The position numbers and the translations under genes are program-made. Shown in pieces: positions 15,993 to 22,984 of a stretch of DNA of 64,000 bases (its first letter is position 1; each line of letters opens with the position of its first letter). This stretch comes from JAWLHJ01 sp040904945 (lineage in GTDB: Bacteria; Gemmatimonadota; Gemmatimonadetes; Longimicrobiales; Gaopeijiaceae). The notes under the pieces are model-generated. The model searched no databases. It saw nothing but the letters and a program-made list of their open reading frames with translations, and had not been told where the DNA came from. The stretch is from assembly GCA_040904945.1 (NCBI GenBank), contig JBBDSM010000003.1, positions 1 to 64,000 of the forward strand. The letters are read 5' to 3'.

Positions 15993-17189
15993 TCAGGACC
16001 CGGAGACCACCATCCGCGCGATCCGCTCGACCGCGTCGACGAGCTCGTCATCGGAAGCGGCGTAGCTCATGCGGGCCCAGGCGTCGTCACCGAACGCCGC
16101 TCCCGGCACCAGGGCCACGCCTGCGTCCTCGATGAGCTTGGAACACCACTCGGTCGCGCTCCCCACGTCTCCGCCGCCGAGCGTGTCGACGCGGAAGTAG
16201 ACGTAGAAGGCACCCTCCGGCTCGATCACGCGCAACGATGGAAAGTGCTCCCGCATCCGACCGAGCACGAGGTCGCGGCGCCGGCGGAAGGCCCGGCCCA
16301 TCTCGGCCACGGCTCGGTCCGACGCCTCGCCGTTCCGGTATGCTTCGAGCGCGGCGTGCTGCGTCGGAGTCGACGGGTTCGACGTGATCTGGCTCTGCAG
16401 CGCCGCGAGCTTCCCCGCCAACTCGGGCTCGCTGAAGGAGAAGCCGAAACGCCACCCGGTCATCGCGTGACTCTTCGACAGACCGTCGACGAGCACGAAC
16501 TGGCCCAGGTCCGAACCGGCTACGTCGAGCAGGCCCGGCGCGCGTCCACCACCGTCGCCGTAGTAGATGGCTCCGTAGATCTCGTCGCTGACGAGCCACA
16601 CGCCCCGGTCCTTTGCCCAACGCGTGATCGCCCTGAGCTCATCGAGCGAATACACGGCCCCCGAAGGGTTCGACGGAGAGTTGAGGATGAGCCCGCGCGT
16701 CCGGTCGGTCGCGGCGGCATCCAGATCCGCGGGCGTCACCTTGAAGTCGCGCGCCTCGTCTCCCGCGACGAAGACGGGCTCGGCCCGCGCCAACGCCACG
16801 ATGTCCGGATAGGTGGTCCAGTACGGCGTGAGGATCAGGACTTCGTCACCCGGCCCGAAAAGGGAGAAGACCGCGTTGAACAGAGCCTGCTTCGCGCCCG
16901 TGCCGGCGACGATTCCCTCCCACGGCAGGGTCCGACCGGCCCGCTCGGAAAGGTGGGCCGCGATCGCCTTGCGCAGCTCAGGCATCCCAGGGGCGGCGGT
17001 ATAGCGGGTCGCGCCGTCCCGAATGGCCGAGACCCCGGCCTCGGCGATGAAGCCGGGCGTATCGAAGTCCGGCTCTCCCGCGCCCAGGTTCACGATGTCG
17101 CGCCCCTCGGAGGCCAGACGTTTCGCGAGCGCGCTGACCGCCATGGTCGCCGAAGGCTTGAGCCTGCCGATATTCTCGCTGAACGTCAT
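15993..17189 (-). CDS. Pyridoxal-phosphate aspartate aminotransferase (class I)
   Basis: A 398-residue cytosolic transaminase converting aspartate and 2-oxoglutarate to oxaloacetate and glutamate. PLP-binding residues are in place: N174 in SPSNPSG, D202 and Y205 in SDEIYG, K239 in GLSKSHAMTGWRFG. The final substrate-carboxylate Arg region (ARMSYAASDDEL) is present. The sequence is of the thermophilic Igamma kind (N-terminus MTFSENIGRLKPSATMAV). The ATG at 17189 was chosen because the homologous N-terminus begins there; the frame continues upstream antisense to the next gene. It diverges from the isomerase-like gene across 57 bp. Confidence 0.93.
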   Translation of the reverse strand: MTFSENIGRLKPSATMAVSALAKRLASEGRDIVNLGAGEPDFDTPGFIAEAGVSAIRDGATRYTAAPGMPELRKAIAAHLSERAGRTLPWEGIVAGTGAKQALFNAVFSLFGPGDEVLILTPYWTTYPDIVALARAEPVFVAGDEARDFKVTPADLDAAATDRTRGLILNSPSNPSGAVYSLDELRAITRWAKDRGVWLVSDEIYGAIYYGDGGGRAPGLLDVAGSDLGQFVLVDGLSKSHAMTGWRFGFSFSEPELAGKLAALQSQITSNPSTPTQHAALEAYRNGEASDRAVAEMGRAFRRRRDLVLGRMREHFPSLRVIEPEGAFYVYFRVDTLGGGDVGSATEWCSKLIEDAGVALVPGAAFGDDAWARMSYAASDDELVDAVERIARMVVSGS

Positions 17190-17246
17190 TGGGATCCTCG
17201 TCGAGTGCTGGCTACGAGCGTGGAATATGGCGACCTTTCGCGTCCG

Positions 17247-17846
17247 ATGTCCAACCCGCCCCCCGCCTCGCGCCCTGTCCTGTACTTCGACTTCGTGGAC
17301 CCGATCTCCTACTTGTTGGAGAGCGAGCTGAGGCAAGCGGAAGCGGGACTCGACGTGCAAGTGGCCCGCGTCGGGGTCGAGATCAACCCTCCTCCATACC
17401 CCGTGGGTGCGCCCAGCGACAGCCTCTGGGAGTCGCGCTGGGACGAGGCGGCTACGATCACAGAGCGGCTCGGACGTTCCTTCGCGGCCCCTCCGCTCGT
17501 GCCCTGGAGCCGCAAGGCCCACGAGCTGGTCGAGCACGCCCGGGAGACGGCCGAGCAGCACATCCCGGAGCTGAGGAATGCCGTGTTTCGAGCATATTTC
17601 GACGAGGGGCGGGACATCGGGCGCGTCGACGTCCTGGTCGCGCTGGCGGATGCCGTCGGGTTGGACCGAACCGAGGCCAAGGCCGTGCTCGACGTGGACC
17701 GGTTCGGAGACGCCGTGGCGCGTCGGCGTGAGGAGGCCGTGGGCGCCGGACTGCGGGTGATTCCGACCCTGACGAGGGGTGATCGACGGTTGGAGGGCTT
17801 CCACAACCGCACCTCGCTCAGCACCTTTCTCGGTGGGTCCGACTGA
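17247..17846 (+). CDS. DsbA-like / 2-hydroxychromene-2-carboxylate isomerase family protein
   Basis: A 199-residue thioredoxin-fold protein with the family start LYFDFVDPISYLLESEL and a helical insertion. The active-site position holds no CxxC, as in HCCA isomerases (kappa-class GST-like), not disulfide oxidoreductases. The C-terminal GLRVIPTLTRGDRRLEGFH is the cis-Pro strand region. It probably acts in the cytosol, possibly with glutathione or another thiol; the substrate is unknown. A GTG at 17220 could extend it by nine residues. Confidence 0.82.
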   Translation: MSNPPPASRPVLYFDFVDPISYLLESELRQAEAGLDVQVARVGVEINPPPYPVGAPSDSLWESRWDEAATITERLGRSFAAPPLVPWSRKAHELVEHARETAEQHIPELRNAVFRAYFDEGRDIGRVDVLVALADAVGLDRTEAKAVLDVDRFGDAVARRREEAVGAGLRVIPTLTRGDRRLEGFHNRTSLSTFLGGSD

Positions 17847-17885
17847 CCCCGCCCGCCCAAACACCAACCCGTACCCCGTGTTATC

Positions 17886-18188
17886 ATGGCCGGCTACCAG
17901 CGCAAAACCGCATCGTCACCCGCCGAAATCTTCGAGCACGCCGAAGCGGTGCTACCCGAGATGGTCGGTGTGGCGAAGGTGAAGGAATCCGGACACGGCG
18001 CCACGTACAGCGGTGAGGAAGGAACGGTAACGCTGTCCGTGCACCGTCACGGGCCGTACACCGACGTCGTGGCCAGCACGGACCGTCTTCGCACGTCGCG
18101 ACTCGACTACGAGGTGCAGCGCTTCCTGAATCAGCTCCCGTATGAACCGGGAGACAAGGGAGGCCGCGGTTCCGGCGAGCCCGGCTGA
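17886..18188 (+). CDS. Small conserved hypothetical protein
   Basis: A 100-residue soluble protein with an alpha-beta pattern: a helix (EIFEHAEAVLPEMVG), two strands rich in Thr/Val (ATYSGEEGTVTLSVHRHGPY) and a C-terminal helix (LDYEVQRFLNQLPYEPG) before a Gly-rich tail. I do not recognise a family. It lies 39 bp after the isomerase-like gene and 85 bp before the degenerate helicase on the same strand, suggesting one transcript. Confidence 0.6.
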   Translation: MAGYQRKTASSPAEIFEHAEAVLPEMVGVAKVKESGHGATYSGEEGTVTLSVHRHGPYTDVVASTDRLRTSRLDYEVQRFLNQLPYEPGDKGGRGSGEPG

Positions 18189-18273
18189 CACGCTTCGGCG
18201 TGGGCTGAGCCCGCCATCCTCGAGCACCTCTGCGTGCCGAGACCTTTTCGCCCGTTCTTCAGGGATCAATCAA

Positions 18274-19818
18274 GTGGATTCGTTCGAGGACCTCGGGGTC
18301 ACCCCCGAGCTCGTGGAGGCCCTTTCCGCCGAAGGCATCGAGGAGCCCACCCCTCTTCAGGAGGCGGCCATCCCGCTCCTGAGGAAGGGCAACAACCTGA
18401 TCATGGCCGCCGGCCCCGGCAGCGGCGTCCTGGCGGCGTGGGCCGTACCGGTGCTCGAGCGGGTCGCGACCGAGGGGCCCGGCACACGGATCCTCGTGCT
18501 CACCGCCGACCGTGAAGCCGCGGCTCGGTTGGCGGAGTCGCTCGCGCGACTGTCCCGAGATACCGGCCACGTGGTTGCGGCCCTGGGCGTCTCATGGGCT
18601 CTCCCGGAGCGTGCCCACGTGCTGGTCGGCACCTCGGCCGATCTGCTCGCGGCGGTCCACTCGGACTCGGTCTCCCTCGATGAGGTAGAAGCGTTGATCC
18701 TCGATCAAGCGCAGGCCATCGAGAGCCTCGGAGGGCTCGATCCGCTCGAGGAGGTCCTGCAGTTTCTCCCGGCCGGCGCGCAACGGGTACTCAGCGCGCT
18801 GCCGGTGACTCCCGCCGTGGCGGACTTCGCCGAACGCCACATGAAACGCACGCTCACCGTCCCGGGGGCGCACGATGCCCGCGGCACCCCCCAGCGGGGA
18901 GCCGTCCGCTACCGGGTCGTGCACGAACCGGTGGACGAGGGTCTCGCTGGCGTCGTCTCGGAACTCTTCGCGCAGGGCGCCCGGCACGTGCTGGTGTTCT
19001 GCCGCAGCGAGGACCGGGCCGCCGACGTCGGAGACCGACTGACCCTCCGCGGATTCGTCGCCGGTGCTCCGGGCGAGGCCGACGCACCGGTCTGGCTGGG
19101 GGTGGATCCCCTGGAGGCGCGCCAGGCCCTGGATGGGGCCGATGGTGTCGTCGTCGTCAGCGCCGACGTGCCGGCCGATCCGGACATGCTCGACCGTCGT
19201 CACGGGATCTCGGCGGAGGGCGTCGTGCTCACGCTCACGCGCGAAGTCGCGCATCTGAAGGACGTGGCTGGTCGCACGGGCTACGGGCTCGTTTCGTTCC
19301 CGGCGCCGAACACGCGCGCCGCCTCGGCCTTCGACGACCTCCGCGCCATGCTCGAGGCCGCGCTCGAATCCGAAGACGTCGGCACGTATCTCGTCGCGCT
19401 GAGCTCGCTCTTCGAGGAGCACGACCCGGCGGAGATCGCCGCCGCCGCGGTGGCGCTTCTCCGCCGTAAGACGCCGGCTCAGCCCGCCACGCCTTCTGGA
19501 GCGAGCGCTCCGTCCTCATCAGCGACGGCGCCTTCGTGGGCGAAGCTCTTCGTGAGCGTCGGCAGCCGGGACGGCCTGGTTCCGGGCGACCTCCTCGGCG
19601 CGGCGACGGGTGAAGCCGGCGTTCCGGGTGACACCGTGGGGCGGATCGACATCAAGGAGAGCCACACGCTCCTCGAGGTGCACGACACCGTCGCCCGCGA
19701 CGTGATCAAGGCGCTGAACGGGATCACCATCCGGGGTCGCGCCGTACGCGTCGACTTCGACCGCCCCCGGCGGGGCACGCCCGCGCCGGGCCGACGCAAG
19801 CCGCCGTCGCGGAGCTGA
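18274..19818 (+). CDS. Catalytically degenerate DEAD-box helicase paralogue with DbpA-type RNA-binding domain
   Basis: A 514-residue protein with two RecA-like domains and a C-terminal DbpA/CsdA RNA-binding domain (about 421-500, AKLFVSVGSRDGLVPGDLLG). The Q motif is retained (EEPTPLQEAAIP, 23-34). Motif I reads AGPGSGVL (46-53), with the ATP-binding Lys/Thr replaced by Val/Leu. Motif II reads DQAQ (144-147) instead of DEAD, motif III SAL instead of SAT, and motif VI GRTGYG without the arginine fingers. ATP hydrolysis should be impossible, while RNA binding by the tail looks intact. In DbpA this domain recognises hairpin 92 of 23S rRNA. The GTG start at 18274 follows a CAGGGA site; the longer frame overlaps the preceding gene. 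Confidence 0.8.
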   Translation: MDSFEDLGVTPELVEALSAEGIEEPTPLQEAAIPLLRKGNNLIMAAGPGSGVLAAWAVPVLERVATEGPGTRILVLTADREAAARLAESLARLSRDTGHVVAALGVSWALPERAHVLVGTSADLLAAVHSDSVSLDEVEALILDQAQAIESLGGLDPLEEVLQFLPAGAQRVLSALPVTPAVADFAERHMKRTLTVPGAHDARGTPQRGAVRYRVVHEPVDEGLAGVVSELFAQGARHVLVFCRSEDRAADVGDRLTLRGFVAGAPGEADAPVWLGVDPLEARQALDGADGVVVVSADVPADPDMLDRRHGISAEGVVLTLTREVAHLKDVAGRTGYGLVSFPAPNTRAASAFDDLRAMLEAALESEDVGTYLVALSSLFEEHDPAEIAAAAVALLRRKTPAQPATPSGASAPSSSATAPSWAKLFVSVGSRDGLVPGDLLGAATGEAGVPGDTVGRIDIKESHTLLEVHDTVARDVIKALNGITIRGRAVRVDFDRPRRGTPAPGRRKPPSRS

Positions 19819-19865
19819 CCCACCCGGGCACCTCCTGGCCCAGACCAATACAGGCGGATACGACG

Positions 19866-19900
19866 AGAGGCCGAGTCGCGAATGGCGACCCGGCCTCTTT
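19866..19900 (+). terminator. Intrinsic terminator after the degenerate helicase
   Basis: AGAGGCCG-a-GTCGC, loop GAATG, GCGAC-c-CGGCCTCT: a 13-bp stem with one mismatch, followed by TTTCGTTCC. It lies 48 bp past the helicase stop and also 50 bp beyond the stop of convergent HU, so it may insulate both. Confidence 0.75.
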
Positions 19901-19947
19901 CGTTCCAACGGCGGGCGGTCTGCCCGACCGCTGGCGCCGAACGGTGC

Positions 19948-20232
19948 TTACTGGATGGCGTCCTTCAGGCCCTTGCCGGCGCGGAAGCCGGGGGTCTTGG
20001 TGGCCGCGATCTTGATCTGCTCACCGGTGCGCGGGTTACGACCCATGCGCGCCTTCCGCTTCTTCGCCTCGAACGTGCCGAAGCCCGTGATCTGAATGCG
20101 GTTGCCGCGCTTGAGCTGCTTCGAGATCACACCCTTGTCCGGCGAAAAGAGGGCGTCAATGGCCCGCGAAGCGTCGGCCTTGGTCATGCCGGTACTGCTG
20201 GCAAGCTCGTCCACGAGTTCAGACTTGTTCAT
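19948..20232 (-). CDS. HU-family DNA-binding protein
   Basis: A 94-residue histone-like protein that bends and compacts DNA as a dimer. The N-terminal helices (MNKSELVDELASSTGMTKADA) and the beta-arm signature GFGTFEAKKRKARMGRNPRTGE with the DNA-intercalating proline region are standard. Length is typical. AGGAG lies 7 nt before the ATG; a longer frame upstream lacks homology. The 257 bp upstream carry AT-richer patches suited to a strong promoter, but I cannot fix its elements. Confidence 0.96.
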   Translation of the reverse strand: MNKSELVDELASSTGMTKADASRAIDALFSPDKGVISKQLKRGNRIQITGFGTFEAKKRKARMGRNPRTGEQIKIAATKTPGFRAGKGLKDAIQ

Positions 20233-20489
20233 CTGGCAGCTCCTGTGACTGGAAAAAAGAAGAGGTCGCGGCCGGAGCCGCCCTGCGTTTGGGCCCTGAA
20301 GAGCACGCTCCGGGGAGTGGACGACCACTCGAAAAGTCGCTTGAATCAAGCGTTTCCGGGCCCGGCAGTCTCAATACGACCAACGGTAGCCGTCGCTTCC
20401 TGGAGCGTCAAGGCACGATTTTCCCTTACGTACAGCGCATTTACGGGGCAATTACCGTGCCGCAGGACCGCACGTAGGGGGCGCCGACT

Positions 20490-20687
20490 TCAAGCGGCGG
20501 CTTTGTTGCGACCTCTCTGGATCATCGAATAGACGAAAAAGCCGAGCGCCGCGACCAGCGCGAGCTTCATGGCCAGAGCGACCAGGCCGAAGAGGAGGCC
20601 GAGCATGGGCAAGAGCAGCGCGGCCAAAAGCTTCAGTACGACGAGGCCGGCGACACCCGCGACGGTCAAGGCGGCAAAGGTCTTCAT
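20490..20687 (-). CDS. Small membrane protein, unknown function
   Basis: A 65-residue, almost wholly hydrophobic protein with two transmembrane segments (about 5-28 and 32-55) and a basic cytosolic tail (QRGRNKAAA). AGGGAG sits about 7 nt upstream of the ATG. A 6-bp inverted repeat (20707-20712 with 20721-20726) lies 20 bp upstream. The family is not recognised; small two-helix proteins of this kind may be envelope-stress peptides (inference only). Confidence 0.6.
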   Translation of the reverse strand: MKTFAALTVAGVAGLVVLKLLAALLLPMLGLLFGLVALAMKLALVAALGFFVYSMIQRGRNKAAA

Positions 20688-20790
20688 GAAAGCTCCCTGG
20701 GGACGACGTGAATCAGATGCTTCACGCGTCCCTACGGCCCAGACAGCAGGCCGGTTTCATCAGAGGGGGTGGGGCTCGCAGGCCGGGAGG

Positions 20791-21006
20791 CTACTTGTAC
20801 CGGTAGGTCACGCGACCCCGGGAGAGGTCGTACGGCGACATCTCGACCTTCACTCGGTCGCCTTCCAGGACACGGATGTAGTTCTGCCGCATCTTGCCCG
20901 AGAGGTAGGCCAGCACCTCATGGTCGTTCTCGAGCGTCACCCGGAACGTCGCGTTCGGCAGCACTTCGCGGACCGTACCCTCGATCTCAATCGCGTCTTT
21001 CGCCAC
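20791..21006 (-). CDS. infA: Translation initiation factor IF-1
   Basis: A 71-residue S1/OB-fold protein that occupies the ribosomal A site during initiation. The sequence is canonical from AKDAIEIEGTV through HEVLAYLSGKMRQNYIRV to the end VTYRYK. The start is GTG at 21004-21006, giving the normal length; an ATG upstream at 21048 would add 14 Arg-rich residues absent from the family. The gene is not in a ribosomal-protein cluster here. Confidence 0.95.
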   Translation of the reverse strand: MAKDAIEIEGTVREVLPNATFRVTLENDHEVLAYLSGKMRQNYIRVLEGDRVKVEMSPYDLSRGRVTYRYK

Positions 21007-21160
21007 CCGTATCCATCGCTTGCGTGGGAATCGTACTCTTCGGAGCAACCTTAATATTCCACCGCTCGCGCGTGCAACGGGAGGGCTCGCGCGGATTCCG
21101 TGCGGCCGCGATCATCCGGGGTCATCCACCGCTCTCCACCGCCTCCTACCGGAGTCTCAC

Positions 21161-21409
21161 TTGAGCCGCGAGCGCGACACTCCTTCGAGCTATTCGGTCC
21201 CCGCCCGGCGCGAGTTCGAGCGGGTCGTTCGCGCGGGGGGACGCCCGAACTGTCCCGATTGCCTGACGCCAATGGACGAGCGGCTGGTCCCGCCCCGTCC
21301 GGACGTCTCGTATGTGCGCGACCGCGTCTGGCTAACCTGTTCCGGCTGCGGCCGGAGCGTCGTGATCGATCGTGTCGGGCCGTCGCGTCCCGACACCGGT
21401 CCGGTATGA
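21161..21409 (+). CDS. Small zinc-ribbon protein
   Basis: An 82-residue protein with two CxxC knuckles (CPDC near residue 28 and CSGCG near 62), typical of a structural zinc ribbon. The start is assigned to TTG at 21161 with GGAG 7 nt upstream; the frame is open further upstream but antisense to infA's leader. It could be a nucleic-acid-binding accessory protein. Short length and lack of a known family keep this moderate. Confidence 0.5.
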   Translation: MSRERDTPSSYSVPARREFERVVRAGGRPNCPDCLTPMDERLVPPRPDVSYVRDRVWLTCSGCGRSVVIDRVGPSRPDTGPV

Positions 21410-21568
21410 CGGCGCTACGAGCACCGGAACGACAGCGGCGCGGGGGAGCGCCGGCGGTCCCCCGGCATGGGGCGTAAGTGGGACGGGAGGTGGCGCGTCG
21501 GCTGCCGGTCCCCGAAGTTTGCGGGACGTCTCCGATTCCATCGCCTTGCAGCCTCAACCCCCGCCCTC

Positions 21569-22498
21569 ATGCTTCGCTCCGCGCTCACCGCCCTCACGCT
21601 AGCCCTCGGTGTCACGATCCTCTCGACGACCGGGCTTTCGGCCCAGGCTCGCACGCCGGGGCTCGGCCACGACATCCCCACGTCGACCCGCGGGATGGCC
21701 CTCGGCGGGGCGTACATGATGGACGCGGAGTACGCCGACGCCGTGTTCGTGCACCCGTCGCTGCTGCTCGGCGCCTCGGGGATGACGCTCGATGTACAGC
21801 GATGGGGATCCGCGACCGGATCCATGTCCGCGGCCGCGGCGACATCCTGGTTCAACGGGAGCATCGGCGTCGGCATCGGGGTCCAGGCGATGCAGCACGG
21901 GTACGCACCCGCGTCGACGTCCACGCCCGGCAGCCACGTACTCGACCCTTTGTTCTCGTCCGCGTCCCCCGGGGACGATCCGGTATCGGAGCGAGCCGCC
22001 GTCCTGGGGCTGTCGCGCTCCTTCGGAGGCGTGGGCGACGTCGACTGGGGCGTGGCCGTGCGCCTCTCGGAGGAGCGCGTCGGCGTCGCACGCCGGACCG
22101 ATGTGGAGGTCCTACTGGGAGCGTCCCGTGAGGTCGGTCCGGTCACGGTTGGCGTAACGTACCCCGACGTGGGCCGGAGCGTCTCGGATCTGGATATCGG
22201 CGTCGGCGCCTACGGCTGGGAGCTCGGGCCGCTCGACGTGGGCGTGAGCGGACGGCTGGGCGGCTTCCACGACGAGGTGCGCGGCGGCGGCGGAGTCGAG
22301 GTGGGCTACTGGCCGGTGCGGGGTCGCACCTTCGTGGGGCGCCTCGGCGCACAGGTCGTCCCCGACGGAAGCAACGCGAGCCCATTCACCTTCGGCTTCG
22401 CCTTCTGGGGCGATGACCTCGTCGTGGAATGGGCGTTCCAGCCCTTCGACGGCGCGCCCGAGTCCGGAACCCACCGCTTCTCCATCGGGTGGCGGTAG
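21569..22498 (+). CDS. Predicted outer-membrane beta-barrel protein
   Basis: A 309-residue secreted protein with a signal peptide (hydrophobic stretch about 5-23, cleavage near LSAQA). The body has repeated amphipathic Gly-rich strands (GVGIGVQAM, WGVAVRLSE, VTVGVTYPD, LDVGVSGRLGGF) and ends with an aromatic-rich strand (THRFSIGWR). The early segment STRGMALGGAYMMDAEYADAV resembles the PorV/UPF0164-like group of barrels, where a conserved Asn-Pro is usual; here it is HPS. Function unknown. Confidence 0.68.
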   Translation: MLRSALTALTLALGVTILSTTGLSAQARTPGLGHDIPTSTRGMALGGAYMMDAEYADAVFVHPSLLLGASGMTLDVQRWGSATGSMSAAAATSWFNGSIGVGIGVQAMQHGYAPASTSTPGSHVLDPLFSSASPGDDPVSERAAVLGLSRSFGGVGDVDWGVAVRLSEERVGVARRTDVEVLLGASREVGPVTVGVTYPDVGRSVSDLDIGVGAYGWELGPLDVGVSGRLGGFHDEVRGGGGVEVGYWPVRGRTFVGRLGAQVVPDGSNASPFTFGFAFWGDDLVVEWAFQPFDGAPESGTHRFSIGWR

Positions 22499-22523
22499 GG
22501 GCTCGGGGGCGATCTCCGGGGAC

Positions 22524-22539
22524 AACTGCACAATCGTGC
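22524..22539 (+). repeat. Extra copy of the palindrome arm motif
   Basis: AACTGCACAATCGTGC matches the reverse complement of 22672-22687 at 15 of 16 positions, and the left arm at 22584-22599 at about 12 of 16. Confidence 0.5.
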
Positions 22540-22581
22540 TGGTCCTTCCTGCCCCTGTGTGGATTTGCCCCCCTGGCCGAT

Positions 22582-22690
22582 GCAAACCGCACAGTCGCGG
22601 CCACGCCTAGCGACGAATAAGGAGTTTTCCCCGCATAGCGGGGAAAAACCACCATGTGGCGCCGCAGGGCGGCACGACTGTGCAGTTTGC
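22582..22690. repeat. Nested palindrome (outer 16-bp arms, inner 10-bp hairpin)
   Basis: The outer arms, 22582-22597 (GCAAACCGCACAGTCG) and 22675-22690, pair at 15 of 16 positions. At the exact same centre (22636) sits a perfect hairpin at 22625-22647: TTTTCCCCGC, loop ATA, GCGGGGAAAA. The coincidence of centres suggests one 109-bp structured unit, for example a REP/MITE-like element or a structured RNA. The 27-bp segments between the arms do not pair well. Confidence 0.6.
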
Positions 22691-22707
22691 CCCGCCGTGG
22701 CCGACCG

Positions 22708-22762
22708 GTTCAGCCCGCCGTGGCCGACCCGACTCGCGCGCCCCCAACGCACCCCGCCCGCC
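22708..22762 (+). repeat. 55-bp exact duplicate, left of the gap
   Basis: The 55 bases before the N run are identical to the 55 bases after it (22863-22917). An overlap of exactly this size at contig ends is what a k=55 assembler leaves, so one copy is probably artificial. Confidence 0.8.
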
Positions 22763-22862
22763 NNNNNNNNNNNNNNNNNNNNNNNNNNNNNNNNNNNNNN
22801 NNNNNNNNNNNNNNNNNNNNNNNNNNNNNNNNNNNNNNNNNNNNNNNNNNNNNNNNNNNNNN
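22763..22862. other. Assembly gap (100 N)
   Basis: Placeholder-length gap. Given the identical 55-bp flanks, the true intervening sequence may be absent or may be further copies of the local 23-bp-period repeat. Confidence 0.98.
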
Positions 22863-22917
22863 GTTCAGCCCGCCGTGGCCGACCCGACTCGCGCGCCCCC
22901 AACGCACCCCGCCCGCC
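22863..22917 (+). repeat. 55-bp exact duplicate, right of the gap
   Basis: Identical to 22708-22762; see that entry for its interpretation as contig-end overlap. Confidence 0.8.
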
Positions 22918-22951
22918 TCAGCGGCGCCCCCGCCCCGGCGCCCCCCCCCAC

Positions 22952-22970
22952 CCCGAAGGGCCCCTTCGGG
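22952..22970 (-). terminator. Hairpin after the lipoprotein hydrolase gene
   Basis: CCCGAAGG and CCTTCGGG form an 8-bp stem with a 3-nt loop, 15 bp past the stop codon. It is followed by a G-run rather than T on the minus strand. Confidence 0.5.
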
Positions 22971-22984
22971 CGCCCAACCCTCGG

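Larger units (their letters stand above)
22499..22984. other. Non-coding repeat-rich stretch containing an assembly gap
   Basis: Nearly 490 bp between two genes. It contains three copies of a GCACA-type motif, a nested palindrome, a 15-bp unit (CCGCCGTGGCCGACC at 22692, 22715 and again after the gap at 22870), the 100-N gap and a terminator-like hairpin. Open frames here read through the Ns and are not credible genes. Confidence 0.7.

Noticed and set aside
17247..17846. DsbA disulfide oxidoreductase
   Set aside because: No CxxC is present; the isomerase-like branch of the fold fits better.
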